Source: Roseateles_B sp041905785 (GTDB lineage: Bacteria; Pseudomonadota; Gammaproteobacteria; Burkholderiales; Burkholderiaceae_C). Taken from it: a stretch of DNA of 64,000 nt. Position numbers and translations under genes: made by a program. The notes below the pieces were generated by a model that saw nothing but the letters and a program-made list of their open reading frames with translations, was not told the DNA's origin and did not search any database. This document shows positions 17,598 through 25,563 of the stretch, piece by piece. Location of the stretch: contig JAYRKJ010000010.1 of NCBI GenBank assembly GCA_041905785.1, forward strand, positions 1 to 64,000, given 5' to 3'. Each line of letters opens with the position of its first letter. Position 1 is the first letter of the stretch.

Positions 17598-18707
17598 ATG
17601 CTCGACCGTCCCTCTGCCGGTGCGCCCGAGGCGGCCGCTGCCGTCCCGGAGCCCCATCCGCTGCAACGCCTGCCCGCCGCCGCCCATGCGCGGGTGGTCG
17701 GCGCCTATGCGCGCACGGCGGTGGAGACCGCGCAGGCGCTGGGGCTGGACCTCGCTGCGCTGGCGGCGGTCTGCGACTGGCCGGCCCTCGCCAACGCGCC
17801 CCTGCAGCTGCCGGAAGCCCTGCCGGTGGACCGCTACATCCGTTTCCTGCATGAGGCCGCGCGCCAGCTGGGCCATCGCCGGTTCGGGCTGGAGGTGGGC
17901 CGGCGCATGCAGCTCTCCACCTTCGCCAGCTACGGCCTGGTGCTGTGCGCCTGCCCGGACGTGCGCTCGGCCCTGCTCCAGACCCAGCGCTTCGAAGGCC
18001 TGGCCCACGACCTGGGCCGCAGCGAGCTTGGCGTGGACGGCGAGCTGGCCGTCTACCGCTGGCACAGCCCCTGGCTGGACCGCCCCGGCGCGGACCAGTT
18101 GGTGGAGAGCGTGATGATGGGCATCTACAGCTTCGGGCGCTGGCTGGTGGGGCGGCAGCTGCCCCTGACACAGCTGCGTTTTGCCCATGCCGCCACCGAT
18201 GCCGACGCCGCGGCCTGGTACAGCCAGCTGCTGGGCGTGCCGGTCGAGTTTGGCGCCCCGGTCACCGAGGCCCGCTTTCCCGCCGCGCTGCTGGACCAGC
18301 CGCTGGCCAATGCCGACGCCAGCATGTTCCCCGCGCTGGCCCAGGCCGCCGAGGCACGTCTCTATGCCCGCTTGCGCGAAACGCAGGAGCCGGCCCTGGT
18401 CCAGGCCTTGCGCCAGGACATCGCCGCCCAGCTGATGCAGGGCCGAGCCACCCTGGCCCTGCTGGCCGAACGCCGCCAGCTTTCCGCCCGCAGCCTGCAG
18501 CGGCGTCTGGCCGAGAGCGGGCACAGCTTCAGCCAGCTGCTGGACGAGGTCCGCCGCGAGTTGGCCCAGCGCTACCTGCGCCAGCCCGAGCTCTCGCTCA
18601 CCGATGTGGCCTTCCTGCTGGGCTTCAGCGAACAGAGCAACTTCAACCACGCCTTCAAGCTGTGGTTCGGCGCGTCCCCGGCGGCCTGGCGCGCCCAGCA
18701 GCGCTGA
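17598..18707 (+). CDS. AraC-family transcriptional regulator
   Basis: A 369-residue regulator. The N-terminal 230 residues match the arabinose-binding-type sensor domain of the OruR/ArgR-like AraC branch (RYIRFLHEAARQLGHRRFGL...). The C-terminal hundred residues form the double helix-turn-helix: ARSLQRRLAESGHSFSQLLD, then LSLTDVAFLLGFSEQSNFNHAFKLWFGASPAAWR, of which only short parts are quoted as markers. It is the last gene of the block and lies in the same direction, so it most likely activates the upstream oxidase/kinase operon in response to its substrate. The 42-base gap contains a short hairpin (TGCCGC / GCGGCA) and no obvious terminator. Confidence 0.88.
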   Translation: MLDRPSAGAPEAAAAVPEPHPLQRLPAAAHARVVGAYARTAVETAQALGLDLAALAAVCDWPALANAPLQLPEALPVDRYIRFLHEAARQLGHRRFGLEVGRRMQLSTFASYGLVLCACPDVRSALLQTQRFEGLAHDLGRSELGVDGELAVYRWHSPWLDRPGADQLVESVMMGIYSFGRWLVGRQLPLTQLRFAHAATDADAAAWYSQLLGVPVEFGAPVTEARFPAALLDQPLANADASMFPALAQAAEARLYARLRETQEPALVQALRQDIAAQLMQGRATLALLAERRQLSARSLQRRLAESGHSFSQLLDEVRRELAQRYLRQPELSLTDVAFLLGFSEQSNFNHAFKLWFGASPAAWRAQQR

Positions 18708-18728
18708 AGGACTGCCAGAAACGCGGGC

Positions 18729-19551
18729 TCAGTCGCGAATGGCCTGCGGCCAGCCCGGTGCCGGGTCGGCCGGCACATGGATACGCGCTTTGATGTGCTT
18801 GAGCTGCGCGACCAGCGTGAAGCTCATCAGCACCAGCAAACTCCAGGCGCTCCACTTGCTCACGTGCACGGTGGCCCAGGCGCCCAGCTGGTTCGGATAG
18901 CGCCACAGGCCCAGAAAGGTCCCCAGGTTCTCGGCCAGCCAGATGAAGAAGCCGATCAGCACCAGCGCCAAGGGCAAGGGCATGCGCAGATCCCGCTGCC
19001 ATGGGCGAAACACCACCGTCGAGCGCGCATAGAGGCCCAGCGCTCCAGCAGCCAGGTACCAGCGCCAGTCGCCGATGTAATGCTGGGTGAAGAAGTTGAG
19101 GTAAAGCGCCGCCGCCATCGTTCCCGCCATCCAGTAGGGCGGATGGTGCAGGATGCGCAGGTCCATGAGCCGCCAAGCCTGGATGATGTAGCTGCCCACC
19201 GCCGCATACATGAAGCCGGAGAACAGCGGCACGCCGAAAACCTTGGTCCAGGCCTCCTCTGGATATGCCCATGAAGCAATGGCCGGCGAAGTCTTGAACA
19301 GCTCCAGCGCCAAGCCCAGCAAGTGGAAAGCCGCGATGGCCTTGATCTCGTCCAGACTCTCCAGCCCCAGTCGCCACAAACCCCACTGCAATGCCAGCGC
19401 GATCATCAGCAGCAAGTCGTAGCGCGGCACCCCCCAGCACGCCACCCCGCGGAACGAGGAAGACCGACAGGAAGAAAAGCCCCGCGAACAGGCAGGCCTG
19501 CGCCTCCTTGCGCGTGAAGTGCCAGAACTCAAGCAGCCCGTTGCGCCCCAT
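18729..19551 (-). pseudogene. DUF817 family membrane protein, frameshifted
   Basis: The reading frame is split. The first 37 codons (MGRNGLLEFWHFTRKEAQAC...FLSVFLVPRGG) are in one frame, and the rest (WGVPRYDLLLMIALALQWG to the end) is in another; both parts look like DUF817, a predicted seven-to-eight-helix inner-membrane protein. The switch lies near 19430-19455, at or beside runs of four and six G on the coding strand, and removing one base restores one continuous 273-residue protein. Either the gene is decayed, or the assembly carries a homopolymer error, or slippage occurs. It starts seven bases after the stop of the upstream gene, so they form a unit. Family function is unknown. Confidence 0.65.
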
Positions 19552-19557
19552 GCTTCG

Positions 19558-20037
19558 TCACAGCTGCTGGCTGCGGGCGTGGATGGCCCGGACCTTGACG
19601 CCGGTCAGCGTGCGGACCAGCACCAGCTCGTCTTCGCTGGTGAACACCATCTCGGGGAGGCGGTCGCTCTGCACCGTCATATGCTCGGTGTAGCGCAGGG
19701 TCGCCTCCATCCATGGGAAGCCCTTTCGCTGCAGGGAAATGTCAGAGAAGTTGGTGCTGACGTTGGCGTCCACCAGCACGAAGCCGGCGGCCGTCTTGCG
19801 CAGGAAGTCGCACAGCTCGTCCTTGCCGCCCTCGATCTCCCAGCGCCCGCGCCGCGTGTCCTGGATGATGTCGACCAGGACCTCATCGTCGTAGAAGTCA
19901 CAGGCGCTGGCATCGCCCTCGTAGACCTGCAGGGTGTGCGCCGTCAGCAGCGGCAGCAGGCGGGACTCGGTGAACATCAGGCGGCCATAGCCGATCCAGG
20001 CCGCCACCAGGACCAGCGGCCACAGCAAGAGCTTCAA
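19558..20037 (-). CDS. Membrane-anchored protein of unknown function (TTG start)
   Basis: I do not recognise the family. The best start is TTG, six bases after a perfect AGGAGG, giving a 159-residue protein that begins with a hydrophobic anchor or signal (LKLLLWPLVLVAAWIGYG). The rest is a mixed alpha/beta domain with many acidic residues (ACDFYDDEVLVDIIQDTRRG) ending in VKVRAIHARSQQL. The open frame extends further upstream, but those codons overlap the ribosome site and have no coding character. It is probably cotranscribed with the DUF817 gene just downstream. Function unknown; an envelope location is likely. Confidence 0.6.
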   Translation of the reverse strand: MKLLLWPLVLVAAWIGYGRLMFTESRLLPLLTAHTLQVYEGDASACDFYDDEVLVDIIQDTRRGRWEIEGGKDELCDFLRKTAAGFVLVDANVSTNFSDISLQRKGFPWMEATLRYTEHMTVQSDRLPEMVFTSEDELVLVRTLTGVKVRAIHARSQQL

Positions 20038-20161
20038 GATTTTCCTCCTCAGAGACTGTTGTTTTGCTTGCGCGAGCGCCGCTGGCTGGCATGCGGCGCC
20101 TCGTCGGGCCCGCATGGTAGCGGCACCGGATCCCGCTGCGCAGGAGTGATCTCCCCAGGAC

Positions 20162-20380
20162 TCAGGCCGGGGGCTGTGGATCGGGCGGCCCCAGCCCCTG
20201 GGCACAACGCGGACACAGGCAGGCCTTCATGCGCAACTCGGGCGGCACGCGGGCCAGGGCCTCGGGACTGACGGGCGTGGTGCGGCACCAGCAGTCGCCC
20301 TCGAAGCTGCCGGTACGGGCCGGCGTGCATTCGTTGCTGCCGCCGCACAGGGGGCAGCGGGTCGTGGCCATGGGTGTCAT
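20162..20380 (-). CDS. Small cysteine-rich CWC protein
   Basis: A 72-residue protein with the cysteine-rich CWC pattern: CPLCGGSNEC near the N-terminus, DCWCRTTPVSPEAL in the middle and CLCPRCA near the end. Four CxxC/CxC groups suggest zinc binding. The family is short, common in betaproteobacteria, and of unknown function. The ATG chosen overlaps the stop of the upstream GFA-family gene (ATGA), implying coupled translation; an internal ATG nine bases on (MATTRC) is an alternative. Confidence 0.75.
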   Translation of the reverse strand: MTPMATTRCPLCGGSNECTPARTGSFEGDCWCRTTPVSPEALARVPPELRMKACLCPRCAQGLGPPDPQPPA

Positions 20381-20784
20381 AGCGGGATCCATCGTGCGGC
20401 GCGGCGACGCAGCCGCTCGTCCAGCGCCTCGCCTTCAAAGCTCAGCTCGGCGCGCTGCAGCAGCGCTGCGTCGACGCCGTCGAAGGCGTTGACGCTGACC
20501 ACGGCATAGGCGCGCCCGTCGATCAGGCTGCTCACCCAGGGCACCACGCCACAGCGCGTGCAGACGTGGAAATCCGCCGTGCGCGTCTCGAAGGCAAAGT
20601 GCTCGACCGCCCCGGCGTCCTCCACCTGCAGTGCCAGCCTTGCCTGGGGATGGGCGGTCCAGACCCCGCCATGTTTGCGGCAGAAGCTGCAGCCGCAGGC
20701 TCTTGCGGGAATGGGCAGGCATTCATCCGGCCACTGCAGGCGAAAGCACATGTTCCGGCAATGGCAGCTGCCGTGGATCAGCAT
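20377..20784 (-). CDS. GFA/CENP-V family zinc protein
   Basis: A 135-residue protein of the glutathione-dependent formaldehyde-activating enzyme fold. Zinc-ligand motifs are visible: GSCHC near the start, CGCSFCRKHG at about residue 30, and CTRCGVVPW near 75. Most members outside the original Gfa are of unknown function, and formaldehyde chemistry should not be assumed. The start was placed at MLIHGSCHC because GAGGGG lies nine bases upstream; an ATG nine bases earlier would touch the ribosome site. It is coupled to the CWC gene downstream. Confidence 0.8.
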   Translation of the reverse strand: MLIHGSCHCRNMCFRLQWPDECLPIPARACGCSFCRKHGGVWTAHPQARLALQVEDAGAVEHFAFETRTADFHVCTRCGVVPWVSSLIDGRAYAVVSVNAFDGVDAALLQRAELSFEGEALDERLRRRAARWIPL

Positions 20785-20811
20785 GAAGGTCATCCCCTCG
20801 CATTCAAGACA

Positions 20812-21357
20812 TCAGCGCTGTGCCGGGCTGGCAGGCAGCGACTGCGGGACGCGCCGCGGCGTGGGCCGGCCGGGGCATTGATCAAAGCCGACCTCGGCCT
20901 CGTACTGCGCCTCCAGCCGGTCGGCCTCGGCCGACTCGATCGGGCTCAGGGAACGATAGTAGCGCCCGTAGCCCCAGCCGTAGCCCCAGCGGAACCAGGT
21001 CGGCCAGTAAGCGCTGCCGCCAATGCGAACGCCGCGGTACATCAGCGCTGCCTGCTCGGCGTCGCCGGTGCTGTCCTTCACGCAAGCGCGCAAGTCCTGG
21101 TCGGCCTTGAGCCGGTCCTGCTCGCTGCCGCCGCGCCAGTAGGCCCGGTCATGGGCGACACAGCAGCCGCACCAGTCCTTGCCCGTGGCCGCCGAACGGT
21201 CGGGGTACAGGCTGCAGCCGTCGGTGCTGAAGGGGCGCAGGGTGTTCGGCGAGGCGCAGCCGGCCAGGAGGACGATGAGGCCGGCAAGCACGGGCACGGC
21301 CCCGCCGGCGGTGCGGATGCCACGGACCTTGCTCGACGCCTTGCGGGACAGGGTCAT
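20812..21357 (-). CDS. Lipoprotein with phospholipase-A2-like CCxxHD motif
   Basis: A 181-residue predicted lipoprotein: a basic N-terminus, hydrophobic stretch and lipobox LLAGC at about residues 29-33. The mature part carries DGCSLYPDRS and WCGCCVAHDRAYWRGG, in which CC-x2-HD recalls the calcium/active-site helix of secreted phospholipases A2, with a later ADQDLRACV that could give the second aspartate. A tyrosine/tryptophan-rich segment (FRWGYGWGYGRYYRSL) follows. Enzyme activity is an inference only; no calcium loop is clear. The start overlaps the stop of the upstream membrane-protein gene (ATGA), so the two are translated together. Confidence 0.6.
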   Translation of the reverse strand: MTLSRKASSKVRGIRTAGGAVPVLAGLIVLLAGCASPNTLRPFSTDGCSLYPDRSAATGKDWCGCCVAHDRAYWRGGSEQDRLKADQDLRACVKDSTGDAEQAALMYRGVRIGGSAYWPTWFRWGYGWGYGRYYRSLSPIESAEADRLEAQYEAEVGFDQCPGRPTPRRVPQSLPASPAQR

Positions 21358-21893
21358 GAGGTCCCCTTTCGCTTTCCGAGGAGGGCGACGCCCGCGAGCA
21401 CCAGGGACACCACCAGAAAGACGGAGCCCATGAAGCGCGTTCCGAAGACCGAGTCCCGGTGACGCGACAGGGCCGCCTCGCGCAGGAGCGGTTCCGGCAG
21501 CACGCTGAAGCCTGCGGCCGAGAGCGCCCAGACGCGGCCGCGCGCGTCCAGGCGCAGCTCCAGCGGGCTGGCCGGCGGCAGCTGCAGCAGGGCCTGCAGC
21601 GCGGTCGGCGGCAGCCTGGCCACGTCCCGCACTTCGGCCTCCACCGGCTGCCCCTCGGGCGCCCGCAAGGCCAGCAGCACCCGGGCGGGCCGCGAACGGG
21701 TTTCATCGGCAGGCCTGACCGTCAGCGCCGGCGCCTCGACGAGCGTGTAGCGCCCCGGCTGCAGGCGGAGCTCGGCCAGCGGATCAGCACCGGCCAGATG
21801 CAGGGACACACCCCAGCCCAGCAGCCCCAGGGCGGCGGATGCTGCCACCATGGTCTGCAGTGGGCGGAGCGCACGCGTGTGGGCAAGGGGCAA
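21354..21893 (-). CDS. Two-helix membrane protein of unknown function
   Basis: I do not recognise this 179-residue protein. It has an N-terminal membrane segment (TMVAASAALGLLGWGVSLHL), a soluble middle of about 110 residues rich in leucine and alanine (ELRLQPGRYTLVEAPALTV), and a second membrane helix at the end (FLVVSLVLAGVALLG) followed by a basic tail. The soluble part should lie in the periplasm. The likely start is TTG with GGAG eight bases upstream; an ATG 14 codons later is an alternative. It is coupled to the lipoprotein downstream, which suggests a joint envelope role. Confidence 0.55.
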   Translation of the reverse strand: MPLAHTRALRPLQTMVAASAALGLLGWGVSLHLAGADPLAELRLQPGRYTLVEAPALTVRPADETRSRPARVLLALRAPEGQPVEAEVRDVARLPPTALQALLQLPPASPLELRLDARGRVWALSAAGFSVLPEPLLREAALSRHRDSVFGTRFMGSVFLVVSLVLAGVALLGKRKGTS

Positions 21894-21914
21894 GGGCCGG
21901 TCTCCGTGTGCGGA

Positions 21915-22475
21915 TCAGAAGCTCGATCCCGGCTGCTGCAGGAAGGCCAGCTCCTCGGGCGTCGAGACGCGTCCCAGGATGGCATTGCGATGCGGGTAGC
22001 GCCCGAAGCGATCGATGATGGCCCTGTGCCGCAGCTCGAAATCGTGGCTGCCGGCAGCCCACTGTGCAAAGAGGCGCTCGGCGTCTTCGTGGATGCGGCG
22101 CGACTCGCTGTGCATGAAGGGCATCAGCAGGAAGGCGCGCTCGTCCGGCTGGAGCTGATCAAGGGCGTCGGCAGCCACGGCCTCCTGCGACAAGGCCAGC
22201 GCCATGGGGTCCTGGGCGAACGCGCGCGGCGTGCCGCGAAAGATGTTGCGTGAGAACTGGTCCAGCACGATCAGCTCGGCCAGGCGGCCTCGCGCGGTCC
22301 CTCGCCAAGGCCACAGCTCGCCCTGCGCCGCCCGCTCCAGCAGCGGCAGGAAGCGCTCCCTCAGCAGGGCGTCAAAAGCCGGGTCGGCGCTCCACCAGTG
22401 GCGAGGCTCGATCTCGTCGAACCAGAAGTGCAAGACATGTTCATGCATGGCGAGCTCCCGCACGGATTCAGTCAT
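21915..22475 (-). CDS. DUF924 family protein
   Basis: A 186-residue soluble helical protein. HVLHFWFDEIEPRHWW at the start, LIVLDQFSRNIFRGTPRAF in the middle and HRAIIDRFGRYPHRNAILGR near the end are the conserved DUF924 blocks. The family adopts a TPR-like helical fold and has no established activity. The chosen ATG overlaps the stop of the YbjQ-type gene by eight bases; a second ATG nine codons later, at the start of the conserved block, is also possible. Confidence 0.85.
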   Translation of the reverse strand: MTESVRELAMHEHVLHFWFDEIEPRHWWSADPAFDALLRERFLPLLERAAQGELWPWRGTARGRLAELIVLDQFSRNIFRGTPRAFAQDPMALALSQEAVAADALDQLQPDERAFLLMPFMHSESRRIHEDAERLFAQWAAGSHDFELRHRAIIDRFGRYPHRNAILGRVSTPEELAFLQQPGSSF

Positions 22476-22827
22476 CGCGCCCGCAGCCTGCTGGCCCCGC
22501 CCCCAGGCGTTCGGCCAGCACCGCGGTGCCGCTGGCCGTGACCATCATCAGCCCCCCTTGCGGCCCCACCGTCTCGTAGTCCAGCTTCACGCCGACAACG
22601 GCATTGCCGCCCAGCTCCATGGCCTGGGTCTGCTTCTGCCGAAGGGCCTGACTGCGGGCCTGGGCGAGCGTCTTCTCGTAGCCGCTGACACGGCCGCCGA
22701 AGCGGTCCCGGAAATCAGCCGCCATGTCGCGAAACAGGTGGGTGCCCAGGATCACCTCGCCGGTGACGATGCCCAGATAACGGCTGACGGTCGCCCCGTC
22801 GATGCCAGGTGTCGTGGTGACGATCAT
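22468..22827 (-). CDS. YbjQ/DUF74 family protein
   Basis: A 119-residue protein of the YbjQ (heavy-metal-binding-domain, DUF74) family. Conserved features are VTTTPGIDG at the start, GIVTGEVILGTHLFRDM, and LGGNAVVGVKLDYETVG; members form a pentameric beta/alpha assembly. The metal-binding name is historical and function is unproven. The start is placed at MIVTTTPG, which homologues share; upstream codons are open but look non-coding. It heads a pair with the DUF924 gene. Confidence 0.85.
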   Translation of the reverse strand: MIVTTTPGIDGATVSRYLGIVTGEVILGTHLFRDMAADFRDRFGGRVSGYEKTLAQARSQALRQKQTQAMELGGNAVVGVKLDYETVGPQGGLMMVTASGTAVLAERLGAGPAGCGRDD

Positions 22828-23034
22828 TCTCAACTTCCCGCGCCTGGCGGGTCTCCTCTGGCTGCTTGCTGTCAACGCGCCCCGCCAATTCCGGCCGCAT
22901 GGTAGCGCAAGGTTCCGCCGCATGCGGCAGCGCGATACTGCCGACCTGCACAACGCCAGTCCACCCTAACGAGGCCTGCCCCGTTGAGCGCAGGACGTGC
23001 GGCCCCAGTGCCGCGCCTCAGCTTTGGAGATGAC

Positions 23035-23997
23035 ATGAACAAGTACAGAAGACAACTGCTGCAGTCCGGCCTGGCCGCGGCCTTGCTGGGCAGCCTCGCC
23101 GGCCGCGCGCTGGCCGACCACGACGAAGGCAGCTACAGAATTCTGCAGGCCCGCTACGGCACGGCCGAGCGCAACGTGGACGTCACGCCGCGACTGCGTG
23201 AACTGGCTCGAGAGGACCGGCGCGTGCGCGTCACCAACGATCTCTTCGGCGTCGACCCCGATCCCGGCCGCCGCAAGACCCTCCGCATCATCGCGCAAGG
23301 CCGCGATGGCGGGACCCGCAGCTTCGACTACGAGGAATTCAGCCACATCGACGGCAGCCTCTTTATCGGCTGGGGCCGCGGCAGCTGGGGGCATGAACGC
23401 TGGGAAGGCGGCTGGAACGTCGACCCCGAGGTGCCGCGCCGCGCCGACGCGGGCGAGTTCCAGATCCTGCAGGCCCGCTATGGCACGGCCGACCGCAATA
23501 TGGACGTCACCGCCCGGCTCAAGGAGCTGGCGCGCAGCGACGTCCGCGTGCGCATCACCAACGATCTTTTCGGCGCCGACCCGGACCCCGGCCACCGCAA
23601 GACTCTGCGCATCTATGCCCGCGGCCGCGACGGCGACGTCCGCACCTTCGAGTACGAGGAGTTCGGCCACATCGACGGCAGCCAGTTCACCGGCTGGGGT
23701 AGCGGCAACTGGGGCGACAGCGACTGGCGCGGCGGCTGGCACGGCCGCGAGGAACGCGCCGGCCTGCGCATCCTGCGCGCCACCTATGGCGCCAGCGGTC
23801 GCGACTGGGACATCACCCAACGCCTGCGCAGCATGGTCCGCCATGGCCAGAGCCTGGAGGTCTATGTGGACAACAGCCTGGGCGGCGGCGATCCCTATCC
23901 CGGCCAGCGCAAGATCCTCATCGTCAGCTACAGCATCGGCAACGGGCCCGCGCAGGAAGTGCGGGTCAGCGAGCGGGATACCTTGCGGCTGCCTTGA
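23035..23997 (+). CDS. Secreted protein with three DUF3395-like repeats
   Basis: A 320-residue protein with an N-terminal signal (RRQLLQSGLAAALLGSLAGRALA) and then three copies of an approximately 80-residue unit beginning near residues 35, 142 and 244. Each copy shows ILQARYGT or ILRATYGA, a DVT or DIT-x2-LR/LK segment, V/I-TNDLFG or VDNSLGG, D-P-x-PG-x-RK and a closing Y/E pattern; this is the pattern of the DUF3395 domain found at the C-terminus of DnaJC11-type proteins. The first two copies are nearly identical and joined by Gly/Trp-rich linkers (GWGRGSWGHERWEGGW). No catalytic site is apparent; a binding or scaffold role in the envelope is possible. Confidence 0.65.
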   Translation: MNKYRRQLLQSGLAAALLGSLAGRALADHDEGSYRILQARYGTAERNVDVTPRLRELAREDRRVRVTNDLFGVDPDPGRRKTLRIIAQGRDGGTRSFDYEEFSHIDGSLFIGWGRGSWGHERWEGGWNVDPEVPRRADAGEFQILQARYGTADRNMDVTARLKELARSDVRVRITNDLFGADPDPGHRKTLRIYARGRDGDVRTFEYEEFGHIDGSQFTGWGSGNWGDSDWRGGWHGREERAGLRILRATYGASGRDWDITQRLRSMVRHGQSLEVYVDNSLGGGDPYPGQRKILIVSYSIGNGPAQEVRVSERDTLRLP

Positions 23998-24124
23998 GGC
24001 AAAGCCCGGGCCGGCGCGGCACGCCCGGCCGGCCTGGTGAATGTCCTGGACCAGGACTTTCTTCCGGCGCCGGCCCGCCGCCTACACTGCGCGCTCCCCG
24101 ATTCCCGATCTTTTGCGTCATTTC

Positions 24125-25477
24125 ATGCCCGCGGCCAACGAACGTCCCGATGCACCTCCGCCCCCAACGCCCTTGCGATGGCCTGGCTGGCCGCAGGCAG
24201 GACGAAGAATGGTCGGCCTGCTCCTGGCCCTGGCCCTGGTGGCGGGTCTGCTGATCTGGACCATCCCCGCGCCACCCAACCACATCACCATTGCCACCGG
24301 ATTCAAGGGCGGGGCCTACGAGCACTTCGGCCAGCGCTATGCCCAGGCCCTGTCGGCCTCCAAGGTGACGGTCACGCTGCGACCCACGCAAGGAAGCCTG
24401 GAGAACCTGGCCCTGCTGACCCGAGGCGACAAGCCCGTGCAGGCAGCCTTTGTGCAGGGGGGCGTGGGTGACGGTGGTGCCTACCCCGGCCTGGTCTCGC
24501 TGGGCCGCATCAACCGCCAGGTCCTGTGGATCTTCCTGCGGCCGGGGCTGCAGTTGCGCAGAATGCAGGACCTCGCCGGACTGCGCCTGGCCATGGGCCC
24601 CTCGGGCAGTGGCACGCGCATGCTGGCAGAGCGGGTGCTGGCCCTCTATGACCTGGACGGCCAGCGCACCCGGCTGCTCCCCCTGGCCGGCGACGAAGCC
24701 GCACAGGCTCTGCTCGAAGGCCGGATCGACGTCGCCTTCATGGCCTTCGCGGCCGATGCACCCGTGGTCCAGCGCCTGCTGCACCGCCCGGACGTCGCGC
24801 TGATGAGCGTGCCGCAGGCCGAGGCCATCAGCCGCCGCCTGCCCTTTCTGGAACGCGTGACCTTGCCTCAGGGCGTCGTGGATCTGGCGCAGTCCCTGCC
24901 GGCCCATGATGTTGAACTGCTGTCCACCAGCAATGCCGTGCTGGTGCGCAAGGACCTGCATGCCGACCTGGTGCAGGAGCTGGTGGAGCTGCTGCGCCGC
25001 GAGCACGACCAGCCCGGCTGGCTGGACCGTCCGGGCGAGTTCCCCAAGGCCAGCGATCCGGAGTACCCCATGTCCGAGGCCGCGCTGCGCTACTACCGCC
25101 AGGGCCCGGGCCTGCTGCAGCGCCTGCTGCCTTATTGGCTGACCGCGCACGCCGAACGCCTGCTGGCCCTGCTCGCCGCCAGTGCCGCCCTTCTGCCGAT
25201 GCTCAGCCAGGGACCGCGCCTGTACCGCTGGTACCTGCGCGAGCGCATGCGCGGCCTGTACAAGCGCCTGCGCGCCCTGGAGGCGCAGCTGGAGGCCCTC
25301 CCCGGGCCGATGGCCCGACAGACCCTGCGCCAGGATCTGGACGCACTGCACCGCGCCGTGCGGCAGTTGCAGGTGCCCATCCGGCACTCCGATCTCTTCT
25401 TCGAACTGCTGCATGGCATCCAGCTGGTGCGGCGGCGGCTGGATGAAACCGCGGCGGCGGCAGGCATGGCCGGCTGA
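24125..25477 (+). CDS. TAXI-family TRAP transporter solute-binding protein
   Basis: A 450-residue protein with an N-terminal membrane anchor (MVGLLLALALVAGLLIWTI) and a periplasmic binding domain: ITIATGFKGGAYEHFGQRYA, a QGSLENLALL segment, and LRLAMGPSGSGTRMLAERVL are the TAXI (TRAP-associated extracytoplasmic immunogenic) signatures. A second membrane helix near residue 370 (LLALLAASAALLPML) is followed by a cytoplasmic, probably coiled-coil tail. Many orphan TAXI proteins share this tail. No TRAP permease gene is nearby. An upstream in-frame ATG (24041) would add 28 residues and overlaps a hairpin, so the later ATG was preferred. Confidence 0.8.
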   Translation: MPAANERPDAPPPPTPLRWPGWPQAGRRMVGLLLALALVAGLLIWTIPAPPNHITIATGFKGGAYEHFGQRYAQALSASKVTVTLRPTQGSLENLALLTRGDKPVQAAFVQGGVGDGGAYPGLVSLGRINRQVLWIFLRPGLQLRRMQDLAGLRLAMGPSGSGTRMLAERVLALYDLDGQRTRLLPLAGDEAAQALLEGRIDVAFMAFAADAPVVQRLLHRPDVALMSVPQAEAISRRLPFLERVTLPQGVVDLAQSLPAHDVELLSTSNAVLVRKDLHADLVQELVELLRREHDQPGWLDRPGEFPKASDPEYPMSEAALRYYRQGPGLLQRLLPYWLTAHAERLLALLAASAALLPMLSQGPRLYRWYLRERMRGLYKRLRALEAQLEALPGPMARQTLRQDLDALHRAVRQLQVPIRHSDLFFELLHGIQLVRRRLDETAAAAGMAG

Positions 25478-25563
25478 GGCTGACAAGCTGCACACATAGG
25501 GATGGCGCTGCAGACACCAGGAACCATACTCCGGTCCTCTTGCGACCCCTCACACCCAGCACC

